A DNA stretch of 6,916 nt from an uncultured Oscillospiraceae bacterium (GCA_900546895.1 UREO01000164.1:1-6916); one strand, 5' to 3'. Counted from the first letter of the stretch, positions 1 to 6,710 are shown. Notes: generated by a model from the letters alone, not told the origin. Translations and numbers: made by a program.

Positions 1-2
1 GA

Positions 3-8
3 TATAAT
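3..8 (+). promoter_or_regulatory. Possible -10 promoter element for the secreted protein gene
   Basis: A perfect TATAAT lies 77 bases before the start codon of the secreted protein gene. The -35 element, if any, lies off the left edge of the window, and the surroundings are so AT-rich that a chance match is quite possible. No gene that can be recognised occupies bases 1-85. Confidence 0.3.
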
Positions 9-85
9 ATATTTAAAGAATTAAAAGGTGGCGGTTCCTATGGGCAGTACAATAGATAATAATAATAAAATTTGAAAGTATTAAA

Positions 86-709
86 ATGAAAAGATTTATT
101 AGTTTAGGATTGGTTTTAGCTTTATGTTTTGCAATGTCAATTAATGCTTTCGCTGCTACAAAAAGTGATAAAGAGAATGACGACGAAAACTACTATAAAT
201 TTTCTGTTCAGGCAAATGAAGAACAGCTTGCAGAAATTAACATGATTAAGAATAAAAAGATTTCAAGACTTGAATTTTTTCAAGAGGTTTTTCCTGAGAT
301 AGCGGAACATTTTACAGAACATCAAAAAGAATTCTATGCTAGTCTGCCCTTCATTACGTCAAGTAATAAAACAGATGATGCAACACCTCAAGATTTTTCG
401 TGGATGTATAGTGGTTCAGAGATCTCGCAGGCTCCTAGTGATAGATCGATTTTTTTTGAAACATGGGGACAGTCTTTAGGCGACAGTGTTGAATTCATGT
501 TGATTGATTCCTATTTGGTTGATATAAATGAAAGCTTTGTTGATTTTGCAACGACTGATGATTATGATACGGCCTTTTCTGCTGCATACGCAATACATTA
601 TGATCCAGATAGGGGAACATATTATAGAACCGAAGGAACTACTATTTTTTATTACGGTGGAGTGGCATATACACAGGTGCGAAATAGTGACTGGCTCGAG
701 TCAATATAA
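86..709 (+). CDS. Predicted secreted protein of unknown function
   Basis: I do not recognise this 207-residue protein. The N-terminus is a textbook Sec signal peptide: basic start (MKR), hydrophobic core at about residues 5-19, and a likely signal peptidase I site after Ala-Phe-Ala at residues 21-23. The only cysteine (C14) lies inside the signal and lacks a good lipobox, so a lipoprotein is unlikely; the mature protein has no cysteine. The mature part begins with a charged acidic stretch, then a predicted helical region (about 43-86), and ends in an aromatic-rich, probably beta-structured part (about 165-207) with many Tyr residues. It is expected outside the membrane. The ribosome binding site is weak (GAAAG at 74-78). 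Base composition is far more AT-rich than every gene from 820 onward, which suggests transfer or fast-evolving accessory DNA. The signal peptide and coherent reading frame support a real gene; its function is unknown. Confidence 0.75.
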   Translation: MKRFISLGLVLALCFAMSINAFAATKSDKENDDENYYKFSVQANEEQLAEINMIKNKKISRLEFFQEVFPEIAEHFTEHQKEFYASLPFITSSNKTDDATPQDFSWMYSGSEISQAPSDRSIFFETWGQSLGDSVEFMLIDSYLVDINESFVDFATTDDYDTAFSAAYAIHYDPDRGTYYRTEGTTIFYYGGVAYTQVRNSDWLESI

Positions 710-748
710 AAGAAGAAAAAAGGGGTTAATACTCTTTCCTGCTTCTTT
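709..748 (+). terminator. Possible weak terminator hairpin after the secreted protein gene
   Basis: AAAGAAG at 709-715 can pair with CTTCTTT at 742-748, and AAAGGG at 719-724 with CTCTTT at 732-737 (one G-U pair), around a 7-base loop and a small internal bulge. The stem is AT-rich and is followed only by a short T run (754-757), so it would be a weak terminator. The remaining bases up to 819 show no convincing promoter for the next gene. Confidence 0.3.
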
Positions 749-819
749 CGCAATTTTCATATAGCGAAGTCTAGTTAATGTCGTAGTATTATTTCACATT
801 CATTTTAGGAGATAACTAT

Positions 820-1356
820 ATGAATATTTTTGCTATCGGCACTAAAGTCGGCATGAAAAACCGCCGGTATTTGATAGCTGCCATCTTAACCATTGCAGCA
901 ATAGGTTTGGGATTGGTGTTTGGAATACTTTTGGAACGGAACATCGGCGTAACCCTCACCGACCGGCTGGCACGCCGGATCGGTTCCGCAAACGCGGACG
1001 TAGTCTCCTGTAAGCGTTCCGGTTCAGCCCTCAATTTGACTGTGGATTTTGCTCAGATCTCAAAAGAGAAACAATGGAATCTGGCCTACTACGGGATTGT
1101 TTGTGAAGCGGTCCGGACGGAGTTGACCTCCGGACCGTTCTACGGCGGAATCAATACGGTCGATATTGTCTGTATGGACAAAGGGAAACAAGTGCAAACC
1201 ATGAAAAGTGGCCGTGTGCCGCCCGACACGGGGAATTCATTTGACAGTTCAGGAAAGAAAATCGTCCCTGCGCCTTTTTCAAGCTTTCAGCTTCAGGCTC
1301 CTGACGGTTCTCAGGGGGACTTAGTACTATCGAACGGTTCTTCTCAGAAATCCTGA
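820..1356 (+). CDS. Single-pass membrane-anchored protein of unknown function
   Basis: I do not recognise this 178-residue protein. A short basic N-terminus (KVGMKNRR, residues 9-16) is followed by one strong hydrophobic helix at about residues 17-38. The positive-inside rule puts the N-terminus in the cytoplasm and the remaining ~140 residues outside. That outer domain carries three cysteines (C64, C95, C118), and the last ~45 residues are rich in Ser, Gly and Pro and probably unstructured. The start is supported by AGGAGA at 807-812 with 7-base spacing; the in-frame ATG at 853 has no ribosome binding site. Base composition is clearly GC-richer than the upstream gene, so the two may have different origins although they are 110 bases apart on the same strand. 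The gene ends just before the shared hairpin at 1381-1419. The topology is well supported; no function can be assigned. Confidence 0.75.
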   Translation: MNIFAIGTKVGMKNRRYLIAAILTIAAIGLGLVFGILLERNIGVTLTDRLARRIGSANADVVSCKRSGSALNLTVDFAQISKEKQWNLAYYGIVCEAVRTELTSGPFYGGINTVDIVCMDKGKQVQTMKSGRVPPDTGNSFDSSGKKIVPAPFSSFQLQAPDGSQGDLVLSNGSSQKS

Positions 1357-1380
1357 ATTTTTTACGAGACAAATAACGAT

Positions 1381-1419
1381 AAAGCCCGGAAAAGTGTTAA
1401 TTCCACTTTCCCGGGCTTT
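1381..1419. terminator. Bidirectional rho-independent terminator between convergent genes
   Basis: A 16-base-pair stem (1381-1396 with 1404-1419) encloses a 7-base loop. The single imperfection (1390 against 1410) is an A-C mismatch in RNA read rightward but a G-U wobble in RNA read leftward, so the hairpin is slightly better for mnmA transcripts. T-rich sequence flanks both sides. It lies between the stop codons of the membrane protein (1356) and mnmA (1457) and should serve both. Confidence 0.85.
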
Positions 1420-1456
1420 ATTGTTGCATAAACCCTTAACAACAAACCGTCTGAAC

Positions 1457-2530
1457 TTATTCCGGCTGAATCGTGCCGCCGCCGACCACAAGGTCCCCGT
1501 CGTAAAAGACGACGGCTTGTCCCGGCGTGACCGCACGCTGCGCTTCTTCAAAATCCACGCGGACTTTTCCGTCCCCGAGCGGAACAAGCTTCGCCTTTGC
1601 GGGCTTTGCCTGATACCGCACCTTGGCGGTGATCTCCGCTTCCTTTTCCAAGGTGTCGAACGGGATGAAATTGAGGTCCGCCGCAATCAGGGAGGACGCG
1701 TACTGGCTGCCCTCTTCCCCCAGTGTAATCCGGTTATGTACCGTGTCGATCCCGGTCACATACATGGGCTTGCCGAAGGTAACGCCCAGCCCCTTGCGCT
1801 GACCGACGGTGTAGCGGGTGATGCCGCGGTGGCGGCCGATCACGTTTCCGCTCTGGTCCACGAAATCGCCCTGCGGAGCGGTTTTCCCGGTGTAGCGCTC
1901 AATGAATCCGGCGTAATCGTTGTTTTCCACAAAGCAGATTTCCTGACTGTCCGGCTTGTGCGCGACGGGCAGCCCGGCTTCCTCCGCCATGGCGCGCGCC
2001 TCGGGCTTTGTGTAGCTTCCCAGCGGCATCAGGGTGCGGCTGAGCTGCTCCTGTGTAAAGGAGTACAGCACGTAGCTCTGATCCTTGCTGGCGGGTGCTT
2101 TTTTCAAAAGCCAGCGGCCGGCCGCGTTCTGTTCGATCACGGCGTAGTGGCCGGTGGAGATATAGTCAAAATCCAGCTCCTTCGCGCGGCGGAGCATGGC
2201 GTCGAACTTGACGTGGCGGTTGCAGGCGATACACGGGTTGGGCGTCAGCCCCGCCGCGTACTGCGCCGCGAAATAGTCGATGACGTCCTTTTCAAAAACG
2301 TCCGTAAAATTGAGGACCAGATGGTCGATCCCGAGCTTGTAGGCAACCCTGCGCGCGTCGTCGATATCATCCAGCGAGCAGCATCCGCCCGCAGAGCTCT
2401 GGCACATGTATTCGTCCGGACGCAGCCGCAGGGTGACGCCGGTAACGTCGTATCCGTCCCTGAGAAGCAGGAGCGCGGCAACGGAGCTGTCCACGCCGCC
2501 GCTCATGCCGAGCATTACTTTTTTCTTCAT
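1457..2530 (-). CDS. mnmA: tRNA-specific 2-thiouridylase MnmA
   Basis: MnmA activates U34 in the wobble position of Lys, Glu and Gln tRNAs with ATP and replaces oxygen with sulfur, making 2-thiouridine in the cytoplasm; the sulfur comes from a cysteine desulfurase relay. Visible in the 357 residues: the PP-loop SGGVDSS at 10-16 near the N-terminus, the NPCIACN motif with the catalytic Cys100, STGHY at about 125-129, the DQSYVL motif at 150-155, and the second catalytic cysteine Cys199 in SQEIC. The C-terminal beta-barrel domain follows, including RYTVGQRKGLG and ending in GQAVVFY and GGGTI. Length is normal for the family. It is the second gene of a minus-strand operon: its ATG lies 8 bases after the upstream stop codon, with a weak AGCGGA ribosome site overlapping that stop, so translational coupling is likely. 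No cysteine desulfurase gene is in the window, although iscS-type genes often neighbour mnmA in Firmicutes. Confidence 0.98.
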   Translation of the reverse strand: MKKKVMLGMSGGVDSSVAALLLLRDGYDVTGVTLRLRPDEYMCQSSAGGCCSLDDIDDARRVAYKLGIDHLVLNFTDVFEKDVIDYFAAQYAAGLTPNPCIACNRHVKFDAMLRRAKELDFDYISTGHYAVIEQNAAGRWLLKKAPASKDQSYVLYSFTQEQLSRTLMPLGSYTKPEARAMAEEAGLPVAHKPDSQEICFVENNDYAGFIERYTGKTAPQGDFVDQSGNVIGRHRGITRYTVGQRKGLGVTFGKPMYVTGIDTVHNRITLGEEGSQYASSLIAADLNFIPFDTLEKEAEITAKVRYQAKPAKAKLVPLGDGKVRVDFEEAQRAVTPGQAVVFYDGDLVVGGGTIQPE

Positions 2531-2538
2531 ATTTCCGC

Positions 2539-3066
2539 TCAGTCCAGTGTGGGCTGGGTTTCGTCCTCGTCGTCCGCCGCTTCCTCGGCCGCCTCTTCGG
2601 ACGCGTCCTCCCTGTCGTTTGCCTTGTCAACGATGGGGAAATGGAGCGGAAAATCGGCGGGCGCGATCTCGTCCTCCGATTCCGGCGCGGGGGCGTCCGT
2701 GCTTTCCGCACCGGGTTCTGCGGAACAGCCGCACGGGCAGTAATCGCAGTCGTCCGTACAGTCGGTACAGGCGTCGTCCTCATACCCTTCTTCGGCGGTC
2801 AGCTCGTCGAGCTTGTCAAACGCCTTCTTTATGCGCTTGTCGGCGGCTTCCACCGCTTTGCACAGGGACTCGGTTTCCTCGTTCTGCGCGTCGCGCAGAT
2901 TCTGAAAATAATATTTTCCCAATGCGACGTAGGCGCGCGCTTCGTTTTCCCTTTCGTTTTTAATTACGATCCTGATGCGATTTATCAGCGCGGCTTTGCG
3001 GTTTTTCTCAACAACATAGTCGACTGCTTTTGTTACCCTGCCGGTTACATTTTCAAAAAAATTCAT
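2539..3066 (-). CDS. Small helical protein with six-cysteine cluster and acidic tail, upstream of mnmA
   Basis: I do not recognise a named family. The 175-residue product has three parts. Residues 1-95 are highly charged and predicted helical, resembling the short coiled-coil proteins of Clostridia that start with MNFF. Residues 100-114 hold six cysteines (C100, C103, C107, C110, C112, C114), a spacing that suggests metal binding. Residues 115-175 are very acidic and low in complexity (Glu/Asp/Ala), probably disordered. There is no signal peptide or membrane segment, so it is probably cytoplasmic. The start at 3066 is chosen because a perfect AGGAGGT lies 5 bases ahead; the frame stays open to an ATG at 3111 but that start has no such site and would add an unlikely His/Arg-rich leader. 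It is the first gene of the operon with mnmA (8-base gap). A role in metal or sulfur handling is only inference from the cysteines and the neighbour. Confidence 0.82.
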   Translation of the reverse strand: MNFFENVTGRVTKAVDYVVEKNRKAALINRIRIVIKNERENEARAYVALGKYYFQNLRDAQNEETESLCKAVEAADKRIKKAFDKLDELTAEEGYEDDACTDCTDDCDYCPCGCSAEPGAESTDAPAPESEDEIAPADFPLHFPIVDKANDREDASEEAAEEAADDEDETQPTLD

Positions 3067-3071
3067 AGCGT

Positions 3072-3078
3072 ACCTCCT
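3072..3078 (-). promoter_or_regulatory. Ribosome binding site fixing the start of the Cys-rich protein
   Basis: On the minus strand AGGAGGT ends 5 bases before the ATG at 3066-3064. It is the strongest ribosome site on this strand and decides against the longer frame beginning at 3111. Confidence 0.85.
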
Positions 3079-3118
3079 GCCGCAATAGCGGTGTTCATGA
3101 TGGGATCTCAATGCTATT

Positions 3119-3124
3119 ATTATA
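3119..3124 (-). promoter_or_regulatory. Probable -10 element of the Cys-rich protein-mnmA operon
   Basis: The minus strand reads a perfect TATAAT here, placing a transcript start near 3112 and giving a leader of about 45 bases. No good -35 hexamer is found 16-18 bases upstream, so the promoter is either weak or activator-dependent. The leader is too short for a riboswitch. Confidence 0.5.
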
Positions 3125-3183
3125 ACTCAAAAGTTTGAAAAATAACAGGATTATTTAATTCTGTTCCTTTTTTAAATTCGTTG

Positions 3184-3192
3184 TGATATAAT
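3184..3192 (+). promoter_or_regulatory. Extended -10 promoter of the CpXC-asnB operon
   Basis: TGATATAAT fits the extended -10 pattern (TGn followed by TATAAT), which can work without a strong -35; only a poor -35 is present near 3164. Transcription should start near 3199, leaving a leader of about 28 bases before the ATG at 3227. This excludes a T-box or other structured leader ahead of the operon. It is about 60 bases from the divergent minus-strand -10, so the two promoters could influence each other. Confidence 0.6.
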
Positions 3193-3226
3193 AAACAAAT
3201 ACGCAAAGGCTAAGGAGGAAATAAAA

Positions 3227-3889
3227 ATGCCATCGGTTGGAAACAGGGACGTAAGCTGCCCTCACTGCGGTGCCGTGGTAAAAACAGCGATGAGCCCCGA
3301 AATCAACGCCGGGGAGAATCCGGATCTGCGGCAGCGCATCCTGGATGAAACGCTGTTTGACTGGAAATGTCCGGAATGCGGCTATGAAGCACAGCTTGTT
3401 TATCCTTGCCTTTATCACGATAAAGAAAATCAGTTTATGGTATATGTTGTGCCGAACAGCGGCTGCTGCCAGCTGGAACCGGTCAGTGTGGGCGAAGCTT
3501 TTCCGCAGTTTAACGGGATGGCCAAACGGGTGGTGACTTCGCTGGCGGGTCTGAAGGAAAAGGTGCTTATTTTCGAGGCCGGGCTGAACGATTTTGCGGT
3601 GGAGCTGGTCAAGCTTGCGCTCACCGACGTGGCGGGCAAAAAACACGACCGAAAGACTTCCTCCGGATACTTTTGCTACGCGGATGAAAAAGAGAACCGG
3701 ATTTTGTTTTCCTTTTTCCTGCAGGGAGAGGATGAGCCGGTTCAGCAGGGAACGCGTATGGATGTTTACCGCAAATCACTGGAGATTGTGGAAAGCGTGG
3801 GCGCGGTTTCACGGGACGACGATTTTGTGGCGGTGGATTCCGCCGCCGCTAAAAATATTTTGCGGGTGTACCGCGGCGGGGAGGACTAA
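3227..3889 (+). CDS. CpXC domain protein (zinc-ribbon-like)
   Basis: The N-terminal part matches my memory of the CpXC domain, a Firmicute and archaeal domain of unknown function named for its two Cys-Pro-X-Cys motifs. They are CPHC at residues 11-14 and CPEC at 48-51, presumably four metal ligands. Other family-like features are the NPDLRQRIL segment (31-39) between the motifs and the PCLYHD stretch (60-65) after them. Residues from about 85 to 220 form a second part with no motif I recognise, probably a mixed alpha/beta region; there is no membrane segment. The start is supported by AAGGAGG at 3212-3218 with 8-base spacing. It is the first gene of an operon: the asnB start codon comes 5 bases after its stop, and the asnB ribosome site lies within its last codons. 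The biochemical role is unknown; the pairing with asnB does not by itself define it. Confidence 0.87.
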   Translation: MPSVGNRDVSCPHCGAVVKTAMSPEINAGENPDLRQRILDETLFDWKCPECGYEAQLVYPCLYHDKENQFMVYVVPNSGCCQLEPVSVGEAFPQFNGMAKRVVTSLAGLKEKVLIFEAGLNDFAVELVKLALTDVAGKKHDRKTSSGYFCYADEKENRILFSFFLQGEDEPVQQGTRMDVYRKSLEIVESVGAVSRDDDFVAVDSAAAKNILRVYRGGED

Positions 3890-3894
3890 GACAG

Positions 3895-5763
3895 ATGTGC
3901 GGATTGTGCGGATTTACCGGTGAAGTGATCGACCGCGACGCAGTCATTAAAAGCATGACGGATAAAATTACCCACAGGGGCCCGGATTCCAACGGGTTTT
4001 TTACCGATTCCGATATCTCCATGGGCTTCAGGCGCCTGAGCATCATCGACGTCGCTTCCTCGGGCGACCAGCCGATCTACAACGAAAACAAAACCCTGGT
4101 GCTTACGTTTAACGGGGAAATCTACAACTACCGGGAGCTCAGAAACATCCTGCTGGAAAAGGGGCACCGTTTTTATACCCAGACCGATTCCGAGGTGCTG
4201 ATCCACGGCTTTGAGGAATGGCACGAAGACCTTCTGACCAAGCTGCGCGGGATGTTCGCGTTTGCCATCTACGACACCGTCGACAAGAGCGTGTTTATTG
4301 CCCGCGACTATTTCGGAATCAAGCCGATGCATTACACGCAGGTCGGCGGCCATTTTGTTTACGGCTCTGAAATCAAGAGCATTCTGGAATTTCCCGGCTT
4401 TGAAAAGAAATTCAATAAAAACGCTTTGAACAACTACATCTCGTTTGAGTACGCCGTTCCACCGGAAACCTTCTTTGAGAATGTCTACTGCCTGATGCCG
4501 GCGCACTACCTCTGGTACAAGGACGGCAGGGTCGAAACCCACCGCTACTGGGAGCCGAAATTCAGCGAGGACCCCGGCATGACCCGGGAACAGGCTGTCG
4601 AGGAAATCGAAAAGGTCTTTGAGGACTCGGTCAGCGCGCACAAAATCAGCGACGTGGAAGTCGGGTGCTTCCTGTCCAGCGGCGTGGATTCCAGCTATGT
4701 TTCCACCTACTTCGCCGGGCAGAAGACTTTTACGGTCGGGTTCGATTACGGGGAAAAATACAACGAAATCGACTGGGCAAAGAATCTTTCCGAAAAGATC
4801 GGCGTGGAGCATCACTATAAGGTCATTTCCGCCGACGAATACTGGGGAAATATCCGCAAGGTGCAGTACCATATGGACCAGCCGCTGGCCGACGCGTCCT
4901 GTATCGCCCTCTATTTTGTTTCCAAAATGGCGAGTGAGTACGTAAAGGTGGTGCTTTCCGGCGAGGGCGCGGACGAGCTGTTCGGCGGATACAATATTTA
5001 TCACGAGCCGGACGATTTTGAAGGCTACAAAAAGCTGCCGCTCGGCCTTCGCAAGGCACTGGCGGCGGTTGCGAAGGCGTTGCCGTTTTCCTTCCGGGGT
5101 AAAAGCTTTCTAATGCGCGGCGCGCTGCCGATCGAGGAAAACTTTATCGGAAACTGCAGCATGTTTACCATGGACGAAAAACGCCGCCTGCTGAAAAGCG
5201 ATATTCCGGTCACCCGTCCGCAGGAGCTGACAAAACCGTATTACGACCGCGTAAAGGACAAGGACGACGTGACCAAGATGCAGTATCTGGACATCAACGT
5301 CTGGCTGGTCGGCGACATCCTTCTGAAAGCGGACCGCATGAGCATGGCGAATTCGCTGGAGCTGCGCGTACCGTTCCTCGACAAAGAGGTGTTCGGGGTC
5401 GCCTCCCGCATTCCGAGTAAGCTGCGGGTGAATAAGGAAAATACCAAGTACGCGATGCGCCTTGCCGCGAGGAAGCATCTGCCGGACGCGACCGCGCAGA
5501 AGAAAAAGCTGGGCTTCCCGGTGCCGACGCGCGTGTGGCTTAGGGATGAAAAATATTATAACATTGTAAAGGACGCTTTTACAGGCGAAACCGCAAAACA
5601 GTTCTTCAACACCGACGAGCTGATGAAATTTCTTGACGACCACTACAGCGGGAAGCGGGACAACAACCGTAAAATCTGGACGATTTTTGTCTTCCTCGTC
5701 TGGTACGATATATATTTTAACGGCGGTTCCCACGAATCGGGCGATCTTCCGGTCATCCGGTAG
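3895..5763 (+). CDS. asnB: Asparagine synthase (glutamine-hydrolysing)
   Basis: It makes asparagine from aspartate using ATP and ammonia released from glutamine in the cytoplasm. The N-terminal class II glutaminase domain (about 1-190) starts with MCG, so Cys2 becomes the nucleophile after methionine removal. HRGPD (27-31), Arg47, NGEIYNYRE (73-81) and Asp98 build the glutamine site, and RDYFGIKP lies at 137-144. The synthetase domain follows, with the ATP PP-loop SSGVDSS at 261-267, DQPLADAS at 328-335 and SGEGADELFGGY at 355-366. The PP-loop has Ser where many relatives have Gly in the second position. The 622 residues are longer than E. coli AsnB and near Bacillus AsnB, ending in an aromatic WYDIYF-type tail. 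All expected catalytic residues are present, so it should be active. The ribosome site is GGAGGA at 3880-3885, inside the end of the CpXC gene. No T-box precedes the operon. Related amidotransferases that modify cell-wall or peptide substrates share this fold, but the simplest call is asparagine synthesis. Confidence 0.95.
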   Translation: MCGLCGFTGEVIDRDAVIKSMTDKITHRGPDSNGFFTDSDISMGFRRLSIIDVASSGDQPIYNENKTLVLTFNGEIYNYRELRNILLEKGHRFYTQTDSEVLIHGFEEWHEDLLTKLRGMFAFAIYDTVDKSVFIARDYFGIKPMHYTQVGGHFVYGSEIKSILEFPGFEKKFNKNALNNYISFEYAVPPETFFENVYCLMPAHYLWYKDGRVETHRYWEPKFSEDPGMTREQAVEEIEKVFEDSVSAHKISDVEVGCFLSSGVDSSYVSTYFAGQKTFTVGFDYGEKYNEIDWAKNLSEKIGVEHHYKVISADEYWGNIRKVQYHMDQPLADASCIALYFVSKMASEYVKVVLSGEGADELFGGYNIYHEPDDFEGYKKLPLGLRKALAAVAKALPFSFRGKSFLMRGALPIEENFIGNCSMFTMDEKRRLLKSDIPVTRPQELTKPYYDRVKDKDDVTKMQYLDINVWLVGDILLKADRMSMANSLELRVPFLDKEVFGVASRIPSKLRVNKENTKYAMRLAARKHLPDATAQKKKLGFPVPTRVWLRDEKYYNIVKDAFTGETAKQFFNTDELMKFLDDHYSGKRDNNRKIWTIFVFLVWYDIYFNGGSHESGDLPVIR

Positions 5764-5818
5764 CCGGTGTGCGGGATTTATTGGAAAAGAAACGCGAATC
5801 TCTGAGGAGCTTCTGATT

Positions 5819-5826
5819 GGAAGGGG
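5819..5826 (+). promoter_or_regulatory. Ribosome binding site favouring the ATG start of the dioxygenase
   Basis: GGAAGGGG lies 8 bases before the ATG at 5835. A competing TTG start at 5817 is preceded by GAGGAG (5804-5809), so the longer form is not excluded, but the ATG start gives a beginning (MMPVVFVGHGSP) closer to the family. Confidence 0.5.
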
Positions 5827-5834
5827 AAAATCAA

Positions 5835-6596
5835 ATGATGCCGGTGGTTTTTGTCGGGCACGGGTCGCCTATGAACGCGATTGAGGAAAATGAGTACACG
5901 GCGGGCTGGAGAGAGATCAGTGCGGAAATCCCCAGGCCGGATGCGATTCTGGCGGTTTCCGCTCACTGGTATACCGACCGTACCCGGCTGATGACGCAGG
6001 AAAAGCCCAAAACCATTCATGATTTTTACGGCTTTCCCAGGGAACTGTACGATATTCAGTATCCGGTCCCCGGAGCTCCGGAGCTTGCGGCCCGGACGAT
6101 GAAGCTGATCGGCGGGGATTGTCTGGAGGACCGGACCTGGGGCATTGACCACGGAGCGTGGAGCGTACTGAGGCTGATGTATCCGCGGGCGGATATCCCG
6201 GTGGTGCAGATGAGCATTGACAAAGGGCTGACCCCGCGGGAGATGTTCGACGCCGGGAGGAAGCTGAAAGCTCTGCGGGAAGAGAATGTGCTGATTTTCG
6301 GGAGTGGAAACGTGGTACATAATCTGGCGCTTGTGGATTTTTCCGTACGGGGCGGATACCCCTTTGCGGACGAGTTCGACGCATATATCCGCGATCATAT
6401 TCAGGACGGGGATTTCAGCGCGGTGATCGAATACAAAAAAGCGGGAGAATGTGCAAAGCACGCGTTCCCCACACGGGAACACTTTGACCCGCTGCTGTAC
6501 GTTCTGGGAGCGGCGGATGAAAAGGATCAGGTCAAAATCTATAATGAAGCGCGTATGGCGGGAAGTCTTTCCATGACCTCTTACGTCTTTTCATAA
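5835..6596 (+). CDS. ygiD: Extradiol dioxygenase, YgiD/4,5-DOPA dioxygenase type (LigB superfamily)
   Basis: Members of this LigB-superfamily group open catechol-type rings such as L-DOPA using O2 and a metal held by histidines; E. coli YgiD is the nearest relative I can recall. Visible in the 253 residues: GHGSPMN near the start with His9, VSAHWYT with His44, HDFYGFP (62-68), GIDHGAW with His106 (likely catalytic), SGNVVHNL with His162, and EHFDPLLYVLGA with His216. His9, His44, His162 and His216 align with the YgiD metal site. The protein ends in the family-typical GSLSMTS. Length is slightly shorter than E. coli YgiD. It sits 71 bases after asnB with no visible terminator between, so it may share that transcript, and it is followed by a clean terminator. 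The true substrate is unknown: many anaerobes carry such proteins without a known aromatic pathway. A TTG start at 5817 would add six residues. Confidence 0.93.
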   Translation: MMPVVFVGHGSPMNAIEENEYTAGWREISAEIPRPDAILAVSAHWYTDRTRLMTQEKPKTIHDFYGFPRELYDIQYPVPGAPELAARTMKLIGGDCLEDRTWGIDHGAWSVLRLMYPRADIPVVQMSIDKGLTPREMFDAGRKLKALREENVLIFGSGNVVHNLALVDFSVRGGYPFADEFDAYIRDHIQDGDFSAVIEYKKAGECAKHAFPTREHFDPLLYVLGAADEKDQVKIYNEARMAGSLSMTSYVFS

Positions 6597-6608
6597 TAAA
6601 CGAAAGCG

Positions 6609-6633
6609 AACCGGCCGGATGGCCGGTTTTTTT
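6609..6633 (+). terminator. Rho-independent terminator after the dioxygenase gene
   Basis: AACCGGCC (6609-6616) pairs with GGCCGGTT (6621-6628) around a GGAT loop and runs into seven Ts (6627-6633). It closes the rightward CpXC-asnB-dioxygenase group and insulates it from spoVAE. Confidence 0.9.
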
Positions 6634-6663
6634 GCGGTATTTTTTGATTTAATTCTTTCGAAT

Positions 6664-6693
6664 GTATATTGAAGCGATCATCCGGCGAAAATA
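6664..6693 (+). promoter_or_regulatory. Possible forespore sigma-F-like promoter ahead of spoVAE
   Basis: GTATA at 6664-6668 fits the sigma-F -35 (GYWTA) and GGCGAAAATA at 6684-6693 fits the -10 (GGnnAnAnTR) as I remember the Bacillus consensus. The spacer is 15 bases, one shorter than usual. The predicted transcript start near 6700 would fall inside the ribosome site GAGGTG (6699-6704), which counts against it. A promoter is needed here because a terminator lies just upstream. Confidence 0.3.
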
Positions 6694-6710
6694 AAGCCGA
6701 GGTGAAAAAC

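Noticed and set aside
1394..2743. A 449-codon open frame on the plus strand across mnmA
   Set aside because: It lies antisense to a gene with full MnmA motifs and begins inside the terminator hairpin. Its product has no recognisable domain; long antisense frames are common in GC-rich coding DNA.
3067..3111. An N-terminal extension of the Cys-rich protein starting at 3111
   Set aside because: There is no ribosome site at 3111, the extra residues are His/Arg-rich, they would begin at the predicted transcript start, and a perfect AGGAGGT marks the start at 3066.
3193..3226. A T-box or riboswitch controlling the asnB operon
   Set aside because: The leader from the extended -10 to the ATG is only about 28 bases, too short for either, and no terminator hairpin is present.
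3886..5004. A 372-codon open frame on the minus strand across asnB
   Set aside because: It is antisense to a clear asparagine synthetase, has no recognisable domain, and its length reflects codon bias in asnB.
5769..5816. A 15-residue GTG-start frame between asnB and the dioxygenase
   Set aside because: It has no ribosome site and no recognisable sequence; such short frames are expected by chance. The 71-base gap otherwise shows nothing beyond the dioxygenase ribosome site.
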